From Carboxylicivirga longa (GTDB taxonomy: Bacteria; Bacteroidota; Bacteroidia; Bacteroidales; Marinilabiliaceae): 64,000 bases of DNA. A program made the translations under genes and the position numbers. The DNA lies in contig NZ_JBNGOZ010000017.1 of NCBI RefSeq assembly GCF_050589825.1, positions 1 to 64,000 of the forward strand, given 5' to 3'. A model generated the notes under the pieces. It did not search any database and was not told where the DNA came from. It saw only the letters and a list, made by a program, of their open reading frames with translations. Positions 1-8,439 of the stretch are shown here, piece by piece (the first letter of the stretch is position 1; each line of letters starts with the position of its first letter).

Positions 1-116
1 TAAGGAAAGGTTTTTGAAAATAGACCTATGTTATCAACAACTAATCGGTTTTACAACGCATTATTAAACTATAGCCTTCTGATTATACCATATATTTTAA
101 TGGTGATATTGTAACA

Positions 117-1721
117 ATGGAGAGTGACCAACCACAGTATGTTGAAGCTGTAGTGCAGGAAAATGGGAAAATAGTATTTGTTGGAACTAAAAAGGAAGGC
201 CTTAAAAAATATGGTGGAGCAATACCGGTTGATCTTCAGGGGAAAACGATGCTTCCTGCATTTTTGGATGGGCACGGACACTTTTTTAATGTTGGTTTTA
301 CAGCAATGTGTGCCAATCTTTTACCGCATCCTGATGGACCGGGTGCAGATGTCGCTTCTATTATAGAGACAATGAATACGTATATGGGTAGCGAAGATGA
401 AAAATTTATGCTTGAAAAGCTTGGATGGATTATCGGTAATGGATACGATGATTCGCAACTTGCTGAAAAAAATCATCCCAAAGCCAGCGATTTGGATAAG
501 ATAAGTTCTGACATTCCTGTTATTATTCTTCATCAATCAGGTCATCTAGGGGTTGTTAACACTAAAGGTTTAGAGCTTGCGGGTTATACTTCTAAAACAC
601 CTGACCCCAATGGAGGCGTTATTCGAAGAGATGAAAAAGGAAATCCAAATGGCGTATTAGAGGAAGCGGGAATGTATAATATACTTTTCCCCTTACTAGG
701 GAAAATGGATGCAGAACTAGCAGTTAAAGCCATAAATAAAGGACAGGAAGAATATGCTAAAAAAGGCTATTTAACGGCACAAGATGGCAGAACAACTATT
801 GAACAATTAGCTGCCTTAAGACAAGCGGCTGATGGTGGTCTATACTATATCGATGTAGTTGCTTATCCAGATATGACCTTGGGAACCGACTTTATAACAG
901 AGGGAACATATATCCCTTCGCACAATTATAAGAACAGATTTAGAGTAGGAGGTGTGAAACTTACATTGGATGGATCGCCGCAGGGTAAAACTGCTTGGCT
1001 GACTAAATGCTACCATGTTAATCCTGAAGGTCGTACGGGCTGCTACGAAGGTTATCCTATTATGAATGACGATAAAGCTACTGAATTTGTTAAAACAGCA
1101 TTTAAAAATCATTGGCAGATATTGGCACATACCAATGGTGATGCAGCTATCGATCAATATATATCCGCAGTAAAAGAAGCTGAGAAGGAGAATGCTTACG
1201 CTGACCGTAGAACAGTTATGGTTCATGGGCAAACCTTGCGTAAAGATCAGATTCCTGAATTGGTTGATCTTAAAATTTTGCCATCTCTTTTTCCAATGCA
1301 CACATTTTATTGGGGTGATTGGCATCGCGAATCAGTATTAGGTGAATCAAGAGCTGATTATATATCTCCCTGCAGAGATGTTATCGATGCCGGACTAACA
1401 ATTACTTCGCATCATGATGCTCCAGTTACTTTTCCTAACTCAATGCGTGTTTTAGATGCTACGGTAAACAGGGTTACACGAAGTGGTAAAATATTGGGTG
1501 CAGACCAAAGGATTACGCCTTTCGAAGGACTAAAAGCTTTAACAGATTGGGCTGCTTATCAATATTTTGAAGAAGAAACAAAAGGTACGCTTACCGAAGG
1601 TAAACTTGCAGATTTTGTTATTCTGGATCAAAATCCGCTTAAAATAGATCCGATGGATATTCACAATATAGAAGTATTGGAATCGATAAAAGAAGGAAAA
1701 ACTGTTTATAAAGCTAAATAA
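117..1721 (+). CDS. Amidohydrolase family 3 (YtcJ-like), N-terminus lost
   Basis: Metal-dependent hydrolase of the amidohydrolase superfamily, probably acting on an amide or a cyclic amine; the substrate cannot be told. Visible metal-site elements are the GHGH motif near residue 50, a later VHGQ histidine and the SHHDAP motif in the C-terminal third, so the TIM barrel looks complete. The end carries the usual family closing segment (GKLADFVILDQNPL). The start is odd: in-frame codons from 75 to 116 still encode the family's first beta strand (DYTIYFNGDIVTM), but a TAG stop at 72-74 cuts off any signal peptide or upstream start. ATG 117 is the first available start and lies inside the conserved fold, so the gene may be a 5'-truncated relic. 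The gene is AT-rich compared with glk and GH92 downstream. Confidence 0.75.
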   Translation: MESDQPQYVEAVVQENGKIVFVGTKKEGLKKYGGAIPVDLQGKTMLPAFLDGHGHFFNVGFTAMCANLLPHPDGPGADVASIIETMNTYMGSEDEKFMLEKLGWIIGNGYDDSQLAEKNHPKASDLDKISSDIPVIILHQSGHLGVVNTKGLELAGYTSKTPDPNGGVIRRDEKGNPNGVLEEAGMYNILFPLLGKMDAELAVKAINKGQEEYAKKGYLTAQDGRTTIEQLAALRQAADGGLYYIDVVAYPDMTLGTDFITEGTYIPSHNYKNRFRVGGVKLTLDGSPQGKTAWLTKCYHVNPEGRTGCYEGYPIMNDDKATEFVKTAFKNHWQILAHTNGDAAIDQYISAVKEAEKENAYADRRTVMVHGQTLRKDQIPELVDLKILPSLFPMHTFYWGDWHRESVLGESRADYISPCRDVIDAGLTITSHHDAPVTFPNSMRVLDATVNRVTRSGKILGADQRITPFEGLKALTDWAAYQYFEEETKGTLTEGKLADFVILDQNPLKIDPMDIHNIEVLESIKEGKTVYKAK

Positions 1722-1857
1722 CTGTTGTCAATATTTTGTACAAGTAATGGCAGGCGTGTGGTAAATATTAAGGTTTCTTATCCGTTTATTCGCGTGGCGG
1801 TTTGACAGGAAATCACAACGCAATCAGCCACTACTCATTCTATTTACAGTTAGCAAC
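1721..1857. repeat. Dispersed intergenic repeat, copy A
   Basis: About 130 bp of non-coding DNA directly after the amidohydrolase stop. It matches 44012-44143 in order and spacing: an ACTGTTG/ACAGTTG start, AATGGCAGG, TAAATATTAAGGTTT, GCGGTTT(G/A)ACAG, and CCACTACTCATTC followed by ATTTAC. The AATGGC and GCCACTA segments are near-inverted, so the whole unit could fold into a long hairpin. I see no ORF in it. Confidence 0.6.
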
Positions 1858-1901
1858 CTAAGTCAAATACAGATATTTCAAATCATACCAAAATCAGAGA
1901 T

Positions 1902-2903
1902 ATGAAACCAGAAAAGTACATTTTAATTTTATTTGCAGCTTTACTCATAATTAGTTGTGAAGAAGAAAGGCTTGCGAATCCGACAATATCAACAGTTAAG
2001 GTAAATAATATTGGAGCAAGTGAAGCCATAGGTGGCGGAACAATAGATGCTGATGGTATTTTACCCGTATTATCTCGTGGTGTCTGTTGGGGGCTTATTT
2101 CTAATCCAACCTTGGGCGACAGCTATACTATGGATGGTAAAGGAGTTGGGAGTTATGAAAGCATGCTTACTAACTTAAATGCAAATAGACAGTACTTTGT
2201 TAGGGCATACTACACGAATGAAAACGATACTGTATATGGTGACCAGTTGGAGTTTACAACAGTAGATTACATAATGTTTAATCCTGGCCTAAAGTATGGG
2301 AGTGTGGAGGATATAGATGGGAATGAGTATAAAACAATTCAAATTGGAGATCAAATTTGGATGGCGGAAAATTTAAAAACAACAAGATATCAGAATGGTG
2401 ATCCAATTGATCATCTTACTGATATAAACAAATGGGGGCATTTTCAAATAAATACAGGCGCCTATATTTATTACGATAATGATATCATTAATAAAGATAT
2501 TCATGGGGCTCTCTATAATTGGCATGCAGCCGCAGATACCAGAAATATAGCACCAGCTGGCTGGCGTGTTCCAAGCAAAGATGATTGGCAGAAATTAATA
2601 GATTATTTGAATTCCTATGCCAATGATAATTATGGATATAAATTACGTGAAACAACTTCAGCACACTGGTACTTTAATGCACAGATGAGAATGGTTTCAA
2701 CCAATAGTACTGGTTTGACCAGCATACCTTCGGGTAAAGCTGTTGGTGGGAAATTTATGGATAAAGGTAATTCTTGTGCGTATTATTGGACCAGTACAGG
2801 TACTTTGGATGGTTCCAGTTGTATATACTTACACGATAATATTATAATTGATTATATGCAGCCTAATGCCAGAGGCTTCAGCATTAGATGCATAAAGAAT
2901 TAA
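1902..2903 (+). CDS. Lipoprotein with FISUMP (Fibrobacter major paralogous) domain
   Basis: Exported lipoprotein of unknown role. A signal peptide ends in the lipobox LIISC with the acylated Cys near residue 19. Residues about 30-120 resemble an Ig/fibronectin-like fold with the recurring SRGVCWG and YFVRAYYTN motifs found in Bacteroidota surface proteins. Residues about 135-333 match the Fibrobacter succinogenes major paralogous domain: TIQIGDQIWMAENLKTTRY, then GALYNWHAA, APAGWRVPSKDDW, YYWTSTG, and a C-terminal SIRCIKN. The ATG at 1902 directly precedes the signal peptide. It is the first of three consecutive small lipoprotein genes on this strand that share no obvious pathway. Confidence 0.85.
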   Translation: MKPEKYILILFAALLIISCEEERLANPTISTVKVNNIGASEAIGGGTIDADGILPVLSRGVCWGLISNPTLGDSYTMDGKGVGSYESMLTNLNANRQYFVRAYYTNENDTVYGDQLEFTTVDYIMFNPGLKYGSVEDIDGNEYKTIQIGDQIWMAENLKTTRYQNGDPIDHLTDINKWGHFQINTGAYIYYDNDIINKDIHGALYNWHAAADTRNIAPAGWRVPSKDDWQKLIDYLNSYANDNYGYKLRETTSAHWYFNAQMRMVSTNSTGLTSIPSGKAVGGKFMDKGNSCAYYWTSTGTLDGSSCIYLHDNIIIDYMQPNARGFSIRCIKN

Positions 2904-3050
2904 AGCAGCTGCTAACCCATTGCATAATGTATATGGGCGATGTGTTGCTTGCAAAGCCTCTACAGATAAGACAAGCGCCAAAGTGTTGGTCTGAATTTGA
3001 TAATAAGCAGCTAAAACTTTATAATCGTTATGACTACCGAAAGAAACAAG

Positions 3051-3641
3051 ATGAAGTGTCTGAAATTTATTATCGTAAGTTTTTTGGCAATCATATCATG
3101 CAAGCAGCATAGTGATAGTGAACATAGCAACTGTCAGTATTTTGACAAAACATCGGTCGATACAAGCGCAGCGGATATGTTAATCGCAATTACGGACGAA
3201 GACTATCTTCAATATGGTGCACGCATTGCGTTTGTCAATGCGGATAAGGATACCATAATTCCCTATGGTAAATATACATATTTGGGAAGTGATACATTAA
3301 AGCATTATGCAAATGTGATGGTATACAAAAATGATAGCCTACATGGAAGATTTGTGGCAATTGACAGAAATGAGAATATACTCTACGATATTGTTTTTTT
3401 CGATAATGGACCCGACTACTTTCATGAAGGTTTAGTACGAGTATTAAGAAATGGCAAGATGGGCTTTGCCAACAAATATGGACAAGTTGTTATACCCTGT
3501 GAATATGATTTTGCCAGGAGGTTTAAAAATGGAAAAGCTGAAGTTACTTATAGAGCAACTCAATTTTTGGATTCCGAAGAGCACAAACAAGTGCTTAGCG
3601 ACGAGTGGTTCCAGATCGACAAAAGCGGTAACAAAATATGA
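3051..3641 (+). CDS. Lipoprotein with WG-type repeat
   Basis: Probable surface or periplasmic lipoprotein of unknown function. I chose ATG 3051 over the longer in-frame start at 3030 because it begins directly with a signal peptide and lipobox (FLAIISC). The C-terminal half contains a WG-type repeat unit, recognisable from GKMGFANKYGQVVIPCEYDF followed by FKNGKAEV; such repeats form beta-rich binding modules. Only one clear unit and perhaps a degenerate second are visible, fewer than in typical WG proteins. About 150 bp of non-coding sequence separate it from the FISUMP gene, and 42 bp separate it from the next lipoprotein gene. Confidence 0.7.
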   Translation: MKCLKFIIVSFLAIISCKQHSDSEHSNCQYFDKTSVDTSAADMLIAITDEDYLQYGARIAFVNADKDTIIPYGKYTYLGSDTLKHYANVMVYKNDSLHGRFVAIDRNENILYDIVFFDNGPDYFHEGLVRVLRNGKMGFANKYGQVVIPCEYDFARRFKNGKAEVTYRATQFLDSEEHKQVLSDEWFQIDKSGNKI

Positions 3642-3683
3642 TAAGGGTGCATTGTACCCTGCAAAAGCCAAAAACTAAATAGT

Positions 3684-4256
3684 ATGAGAGGAATTTTATT
3701 ACTTACCCTGTTTCTGATCACTCTTTTATCCTGCGATAAAGAGCAAGATGGTGAAGTGACGAAGCTGAACGATTTATTTTTGGTTACGGGCATGCATGTT
3801 GTGGATGCTTACGGACATGTAATGCAGATCTATGGTAATCCCAACGACTCCAACAGGGAGAGTACTGTTGACAATGAAGGTGTTATAGGTGGTAGTAATT
3901 ATAGCTACGCTTTTTATCCCAACCCGGTTTCCGATATATTGACGATTCAAACACCTGTGGAAAAAATAGAATCGCTTTGGGTTGTCAAAGGAAAAGTATC
4001 TTCCAATTATAGAAATATTGACTTCACAGATTACTTTACTACAGAGACCCTCGATACCGTTGATATAGATAGAAATAGCGTAGTAAAACTTAAAGACATT
4101 AACGCAACGAGGGTATTGAATATTAATCTATCTGAAGAAGTTGAAGATGGTTTCTATAAGGTGATTTTTAAGACAGAAAGCTCTGTGCATTGGTTTTCAA
4201 TTATTAAAACCGGAGAAGACATCGAAACCGTCGAACAAAAATATTTTCCCTGGTAA
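3684..4256 (+). CDS. Small lipoprotein with T9SS-like (YPNPVSD) domain
   Basis: Exported protein of about 190 residues with lipobox TLLSC (Cys about residue 13), so probably lipid-anchored. The central part contains FYPNPVSDILTIQ, the usual opening of a type IX secretion C-terminal domain, but the following sequence is longer and less regular than a standard sorting domain and ends in WFSIIK plus about 14 extra residues. A lipobox together with a sorting-like domain is unusual, and the latter may serve only as a beta-sandwich here. The function is unknown. It is the last of the three lipoprotein genes. Confidence 0.65.
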   Translation: MRGILLLTLFLITLLSCDKEQDGEVTKLNDLFLVTGMHVVDAYGHVMQIYGNPNDSNRESTVDNEGVIGGSNYSYAFYPNPVSDILTIQTPVEKIESLWVVKGKVSSNYRNIDFTDYFTTETLDTVDIDRNSVVKLKDINATRVLNINLSEEVEDGFYKVIFKTESSVHWFSIIKTGEDIETVEQKYFPW

Positions 4257-4327
4257 GAGATACAAAACTGTACTTTCAATCAGACAACGGTGGTCTCTTG
4301 TTCAAATTATGCATTTCTCCTGTTAAA

Positions 4328-4357
4328 ACCCCTGCATTGATGAGGATGCAAAGGGGT
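4328..4357 (+). terminator. Hairpin downstream of lipoprotein gene
   Basis: Arms TGCAT/ATGCA extended by CCCC/GGGG across an AA bulge, 72 bp after the lipoprotein stop. There is no strong T-tract, so terminator function is only suggested. The rest of the 300-bp gap 4257-4556 shows no gene. Confidence 0.4.
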
Positions 4358-4556
4358 GGCTGCGTATTATTTATCTACATTTGAGTCGATGATTTTCGGG
4401 CTGGCCAGCCATGGTCATGTGCGAATCATTTAATTGAGGTATGAGTTTTTTCGATTAGTCTTATCTTTAGGGCTACTAAAAAGCAGGTGAGTCCTGTGTA
4501 ATTAAGTGAAAACCAAAAAACAATATCTGTTAATTAAACAACTAAAGACATTTAAA

Positions 4557-5531
4557 ATGAAGAAAGAAGTAGCAGTAGGAATTGATATCGGCGGTACAAA
4601 TACAGTAATTGGAGTGGTAGATCGTAAAGGCAATTTATTGGCCGAAGCTTCTACACCCACCTTAACCAATACCGATGTAAAGAATTATCTGGATGTGTTG
4701 TCAGCCAAGATCAACGAGACTGTTTTTAATTTAGGCGAAGACGTTGAGGTGATGGGTATCGGTGTAGGTGCTCCCAGCAGTAACTATTACACGGGTGAAA
4801 TTGTGGGTGCCTCCAATCTGGGATGGGGCGATGTGGTTCCTTTCGTGGAATTGCTACGCGGCTATTATGATTATCCGGCCATTGCTTTAACCAACGATGC
4901 CAACTCAGCAGCGCTGGGTGAAATGATGTACGGTGGAGCCCGCGGAATGAGTAACTTCTTTATGCTTACCTTGGGTACTGGTGTGGGAAGTGGTATTGTT
5001 ATCAATAACGAATTGGTGCTCGGGCACGATGGTTTTGCCGGTGAGCTGGGCCATGTGATCACAGAGCGTAACGGACGCGAGTGTGGCTGTGGCCGCAAAG
5101 GCTGTCTGGAGACCTATGCATCGGCCACAGGTATCTGCCGTACTGTATCGGAATTGATGGCTACTACAAAGATACCAAGTGACTTGCGTAAGGTGCCATC
5201 AGGGCAGTTTACTTCAAAGATGATTTATGATGCAGCCGTAAAGGGCGATGAACTGGCCAAGGAGGCTTTTGAGCGTACCGGTGAGATGCTGGGGCGTGCC
5301 ATCGCCGATTTTGTGGCTTTCTCAAGTCCCGAAGCCGTATTTCTGTTTGGTGGCCTGGCGCAGGCTGGCGATTATATTATGAAGCCTACCAAAAAGTATA
5401 TGGAGGAGAATATGTGCTTCCTGTACAGCAACAAGGTAAAACTACTGCCCTCGGAGCTGGATGGTGCTAAGATTGCTGTGCTGGGTGCCAGTGCCGTAGT
5501 ATGGAAAGAGTTGGAGCAGCTAGAGCAGTAA
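4557..5531 (+). CDS. glk: ROK-family sugar kinase, probable glucokinase
   Basis: Cytoplasmic ATP-dependent hexose kinase that would feed glucose or a related hexose into glycolysis. The phosphate-binding loop DIGGTNT begins at residue 10, GTGVGSG is in the middle, and the ROK zinc motif ECGCGRKGCLE follows GELGH, whose His joins the metal site. The length of 324 residues is normal for ROK kinases. A GTG at 4506 is in frame, but the extra 17 residues precede the conserved fold and are unlike the family, so ATG 4557 is the better start. It lies 36 bp upstream of the GH92 gene on the same strand, suggesting co-transcription with a hexose-releasing enzyme. ManNAc or fructose kinase activity is possible. 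Confidence 0.88.
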   Translation: MKKEVAVGIDIGGTNTVIGVVDRKGNLLAEASTPTLTNTDVKNYLDVLSAKINETVFNLGEDVEVMGIGVGAPSSNYYTGEIVGASNLGWGDVVPFVELLRGYYDYPAIALTNDANSAALGEMMYGGARGMSNFFMLTLGTGVGSGIVINNELVLGHDGFAGELGHVITERNGRECGCGRKGCLETYASATGICRTVSELMATTKIPSDLRKVPSGQFTSKMIYDAAVKGDELAKEAFERTGEMLGRAIADFVAFSSPEAVFLFGGLAQAGDYIMKPTKKYMEENMCFLYSNKVKLLPSELDGAKIAVLGASAVVWKELEQLEQ

Positions 5532-5567
5532 CGAGTAATCGTATCAATCTACTTAAAATTAAGTAAA

Positions 5568-7826
5568 ATGAAGTATAAAATTTTAGCAATAGTACTACTT
5601 GCCGGTGTCTTGGGTGCTTGTCAGGCTGATAATAACGAGGAGCAACTTGTTGATTACGTCGATCCCTTTATTGGCACCGGTGGCCATGGCCATGTATTCC
5701 CTGGTGCCACTACGCCCTTTGGCATGGTGCAGCTAAGCCCTGTTAACGGGGTGAGTGGCTGGGACTGGGTGAGTGGTTATCATACCTCGTCCAGCGAGCT
5801 CGTGGGTTTTGCCCATCAGTGCCTGAGTGGCACCGGTATAGGCGATCTGGCTGATCTGCTGATACTGCCCAGTAATAAAAGTGTAGCATCGGATACTATC
5901 GGTGGGGGAAAGAATTTTCTCCAAAATTATAAGGGTACTTATAGCCACGATAAAGAGTGGGCCCAGCCCGGTTATTATGCTGTTGATCTGCTTAATAGCG
6001 GGATTAAAGTTGAGCTCACGGCCAGCAAGCGCGTAGGGATGCACCGTTACACCTTTGGTTCCGGCGATGCACGTTCTGTGATTGTGGATCTGGGGCATGC
6101 CATCAACTGGGATAGGGCAACGGATACCTATATTGAGCAGGAGTCGCCAACGCGTTTTGTGGGTTACCGCATGTCTTCGGGATGGGCGAGTGAGCAAAAT
6201 CTGTATTTCGTCATCGAGACCAGCGAGCCGGTCAGTGCTTTTCAGGTGATTAAGGGGGGTGCTCTGCTGGATCAAAGCAGCCTTAAAGGTACTGATGTAA
6301 GGGCCTCATTATCCTTTGATACTTCCAATGCTAAGCCTTTGTTGCTTAAAGTTGGGTTGTCATCGGCCAGTATTGATGGAGCGCGCATGAGTATTGAGAA
6401 GGAGATACCCGGTTGGGACTTTGATGCACAGCGTCAGCTGGCAGCTAATGTTTGGGAGGACGAGCTGCAGAAGATTAAAGTAACATCGCCCGAAGAAGAT
6501 GTGAAAACCATCTTTTACACGGCCTTGTATCATAGTATGATTGCTCCTTTTACGCACAGCGATCATAATGGTGAATACAAAGGATTGAATGGTAAGGTGA
6601 ATAAAGCCGAGGGCTTCGATCGTTACACGGTATTTTCACTGTGGGATACTTTCCGTGCCAGTCATCCTTTGTTTACTATTGTGCAACAGGATAAGGTGCG
6701 CGATTTTGTTGAATCGTTTATGGCCATCTATCGCGAAAGCGGACTGTTGCCCGTGTGGGAGCTGGTGGGCAACGAAACCAACTGCATGATTGGCTATCAT
6801 GCCATTCCGGTAATTGCCGATGCCTGGCAAAAGGGTCTCATCAGCGATATGGATGGCGATGCCTTGCTGGAGGCCATGGTGACCAGCGCCAATTCTGATT
6901 TAGCCGGTCTTCCGCATTACAGAAAGCATGGATACCTGCCGGCCGATCTGGAGAATGAATCCGTGTCCAAGGCGCTTGAATATGCCTACGACGATTGGTG
7001 CATTGCACAGATGGCCAAGTCTCTGGGTAACGATGAGGTGTATAATACCTTTATGGAAAGGGCGGCCTTCTATCAGAATCATTTTGATGCCACCACTGGC
7101 TTTATGCGCGGTAAGCTGGCCAATGGCCAATGGAAAAAGGAATTTGATCCTTTGTTCTCATCACACCGTGAGGATGAGTATGTGGAAGGCAATGCCTGGC
7201 AATACTCATGGTTTGTGCCCCATGATATGAATGGCCTTGTGAAGCTACACGGCGGTAAAGATGCCTTCGTTACCAAGCTGGATTCACTGTTCACCATCGA
7301 GGCAGCGGTAAAGGGTGAAAATGCGTCGCCTGATATCAGCGGTTTGATAGGTCAGTATGCCCACGGTAACGAGCCCAGCCACCACGTGGCCTATGCTTAT
7401 AACTATGTGGGCATGCCCTGGAAAACTGCAGAACGTGTGAATGAAATACTGCGCACCATGTATACTACGGAAGTAGACGGCCTCTGTGGTAATGAAGACT
7501 GCGGACAGATGTCGGCCTGGTATGTGCTCAGCTCCATGGGATTCTATCCGGTGAATCCGGCCGATGGCAACTACATACTGGGATCTCCACTGTTTGATGA
7601 GGTTAGCGTCAGCCTTGCAAACGGGAAGACTTTTACCATTACAGCTGAGAACAATTCGCCTGAGAATATCTACATTCAGTCGGCTACACTCAATGGTAAG
7701 GCCATGCAGCGTTCGTGGTTTTCCCATGCCGATCTGCTTCAGGGAGGTCAGCTTAAACTGGTGATGGGGAATCAACCCAATGATGCCTGGGGAACCTCTG
7801 ATTTGCCACCCTCCATGACGCGCTAG
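5568..7826 (+). CDS. GH92 alpha-mannosidase, lipoprotein
   Basis: Exo-acting, calcium-dependent inverting alpha-mannosidase family that trims N-glycan or yeast-mannan side chains. The lipobox is LGAC (Cys about residue 18), followed by the hallmark GH92 opening YVDPFIGTGGHGHVFPGATT and PFGMVQLSP. Further family blocks are FSLWDTFRASHPL, GNETNCMIGYHA, EGNAWQYSWFVPHD, NEPSHH and CGQMSAWYVLSSMGFYPV, which belong to the active-site domain. The length of 752 residues is typical. Lipid anchoring suggests periplasmic or surface action. It pairs with the upstream sugar kinase, and a strong terminator follows, so the two genes form a small closed unit. Confidence 0.93.
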   Translation: MKYKILAIVLLAGVLGACQADNNEEQLVDYVDPFIGTGGHGHVFPGATTPFGMVQLSPVNGVSGWDWVSGYHTSSSELVGFAHQCLSGTGIGDLADLLILPSNKSVASDTIGGGKNFLQNYKGTYSHDKEWAQPGYYAVDLLNSGIKVELTASKRVGMHRYTFGSGDARSVIVDLGHAINWDRATDTYIEQESPTRFVGYRMSSGWASEQNLYFVIETSEPVSAFQVIKGGALLDQSSLKGTDVRASLSFDTSNAKPLLLKVGLSSASIDGARMSIEKEIPGWDFDAQRQLAANVWEDELQKIKVTSPEEDVKTIFYTALYHSMIAPFTHSDHNGEYKGLNGKVNKAEGFDRYTVFSLWDTFRASHPLFTIVQQDKVRDFVESFMAIYRESGLLPVWELVGNETNCMIGYHAIPVIADAWQKGLISDMDGDALLEAMVTSANSDLAGLPHYRKHGYLPADLENESVSKALEYAYDDWCIAQMAKSLGNDEVYNTFMERAAFYQNHFDATTGFMRGKLANGQWKKEFDPLFSSHREDEYVEGNAWQYSWFVPHDMNGLVKLHGGKDAFVTKLDSLFTIEAAVKGENASPDISGLIGQYAHGNEPSHHVAYAYNYVGMPWKTAERVNEILRTMYTTEVDGLCGNEDCGQMSAWYVLSSMGFYPVNPADGNYILGSPLFDEVSVSLANGKTFTITAENNSPENIYIQSATLNGKAMQRSWFSHADLLQGGQLKLVMGNQPNDAWGTSDLPPSMTR

Positions 7827-7850
7827 AAGTACGATTAATAAATAACAGGA

Positions 7851-7906
7851 GGAAGTCCGAAGTTTAAGTATCACGATGATATTTGAGTTTTCGGACTTCC
7901 TTTTTT
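7851..7906 (+). terminator. Rho-independent terminator after GH92 gene
   Basis: An 11-bp perfect inverted repeat (GGAAGTCCGAA at 7851-7861, TTCGGACTTCC at 7890-7900) is followed directly by six T residues. The 28-nt loop is long, but the stem and T-tract are clear. It ends the glk-GH92 unit. Confidence 0.75.
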
Positions 7907-8439
7907 CGTTCAAGTTAGCCGGCGAAATTGATAAACCTAAGCGCTTATATTTTTCTCTTGAAGTCTGTGTGAATCTGTGGACAGTTATTCAATCCCCCCG
8001 AGTGTTATACCTTAAACAAGCTGATAAACCGGTTCCCCTTTTCTTTGGGGGACAAGTCTTTTATAAGTTATGCGAATCAATAGTCGAACCCACACCGGGG
8101 TTCTGTTTGTAACATATTTATTTACCATGGGTTGCCCCCATGGCTATTGAAATTAAATCCCTTCGGGCAAAAAAAATGTCCGTAGGACATTAACAATAAT
8201 AGCCCTGTGCGAAGCGGGGGGTTATGAATAGGGTGAGAAAACAACCCTTATATGGGTTGAAGGTTTATATTAAGCAGGTTTCAACTATTGATTCGCATAA
8301 ATTCTATGATGCTTATAATGCAGCGCATTACATCTTTCTGCCAAACAAAGGCAGAATATTACAGAAATGGTACTATTAACAGTTCCTATTTGCAAGGACA
8401 CTCCGCTTCTGTTATTTTCGTCATTTAAAAATTAACAGG
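7907..8439. other. Gene-free stretch with a hairpin-rich element
   Basis: No convincing coding sequence. A small open frame over 7876-8112 starts within the terminator and has no recognisable features. The central part is the inverted-repeat element described separately at 8061-8307. The remaining 130 bp should contain the promoter of the gene at 8440; I could not pick a single clear promoter box. Confidence 0.6.
8061..8307. mobile_element. MITE/REP-like element with 17-bp terminal inverted repeats
   Basis: Perfect 17-bp inverted repeats (8068-8084 and 8284-8300, TTATGCGAATCAATAGT and its complement) bound about 240 bp without an ORF. Imperfect pairing extends both outwards and inwards. The interior is a string of small hairpins: CCATGGG/CCCCATGG at 8125-8143, AATGTCC/GGACATT at 8175-8191, and CAACCC/GGGTTG at 8242-8259. 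This resembles miniature or REP-type elements mobilised in trans. No transposase lies nearby. Confidence 0.6.

Noticed and set aside
1721..1857. Integron attC site
   Set aside because: The copies at 1721 and 44012 have inverted ends, but no GTTRRRY core at the right place and no integron integrase was seen.
2888..3112. Short ORF between lipoprotein genes
   Set aside because: Overlaps the end of one and the signal peptide of the next gene; reads through non-coding hairpins.
5733..6275. Long antisense ORF within GH92
   Set aside because: No motif, no signal and fully inside a strongly supported gene.
7876..8112. Plus-strand ORF after GH92
   Set aside because: Begins within the terminator hairpin and ends inside the MITE-like element; no recognisable features.
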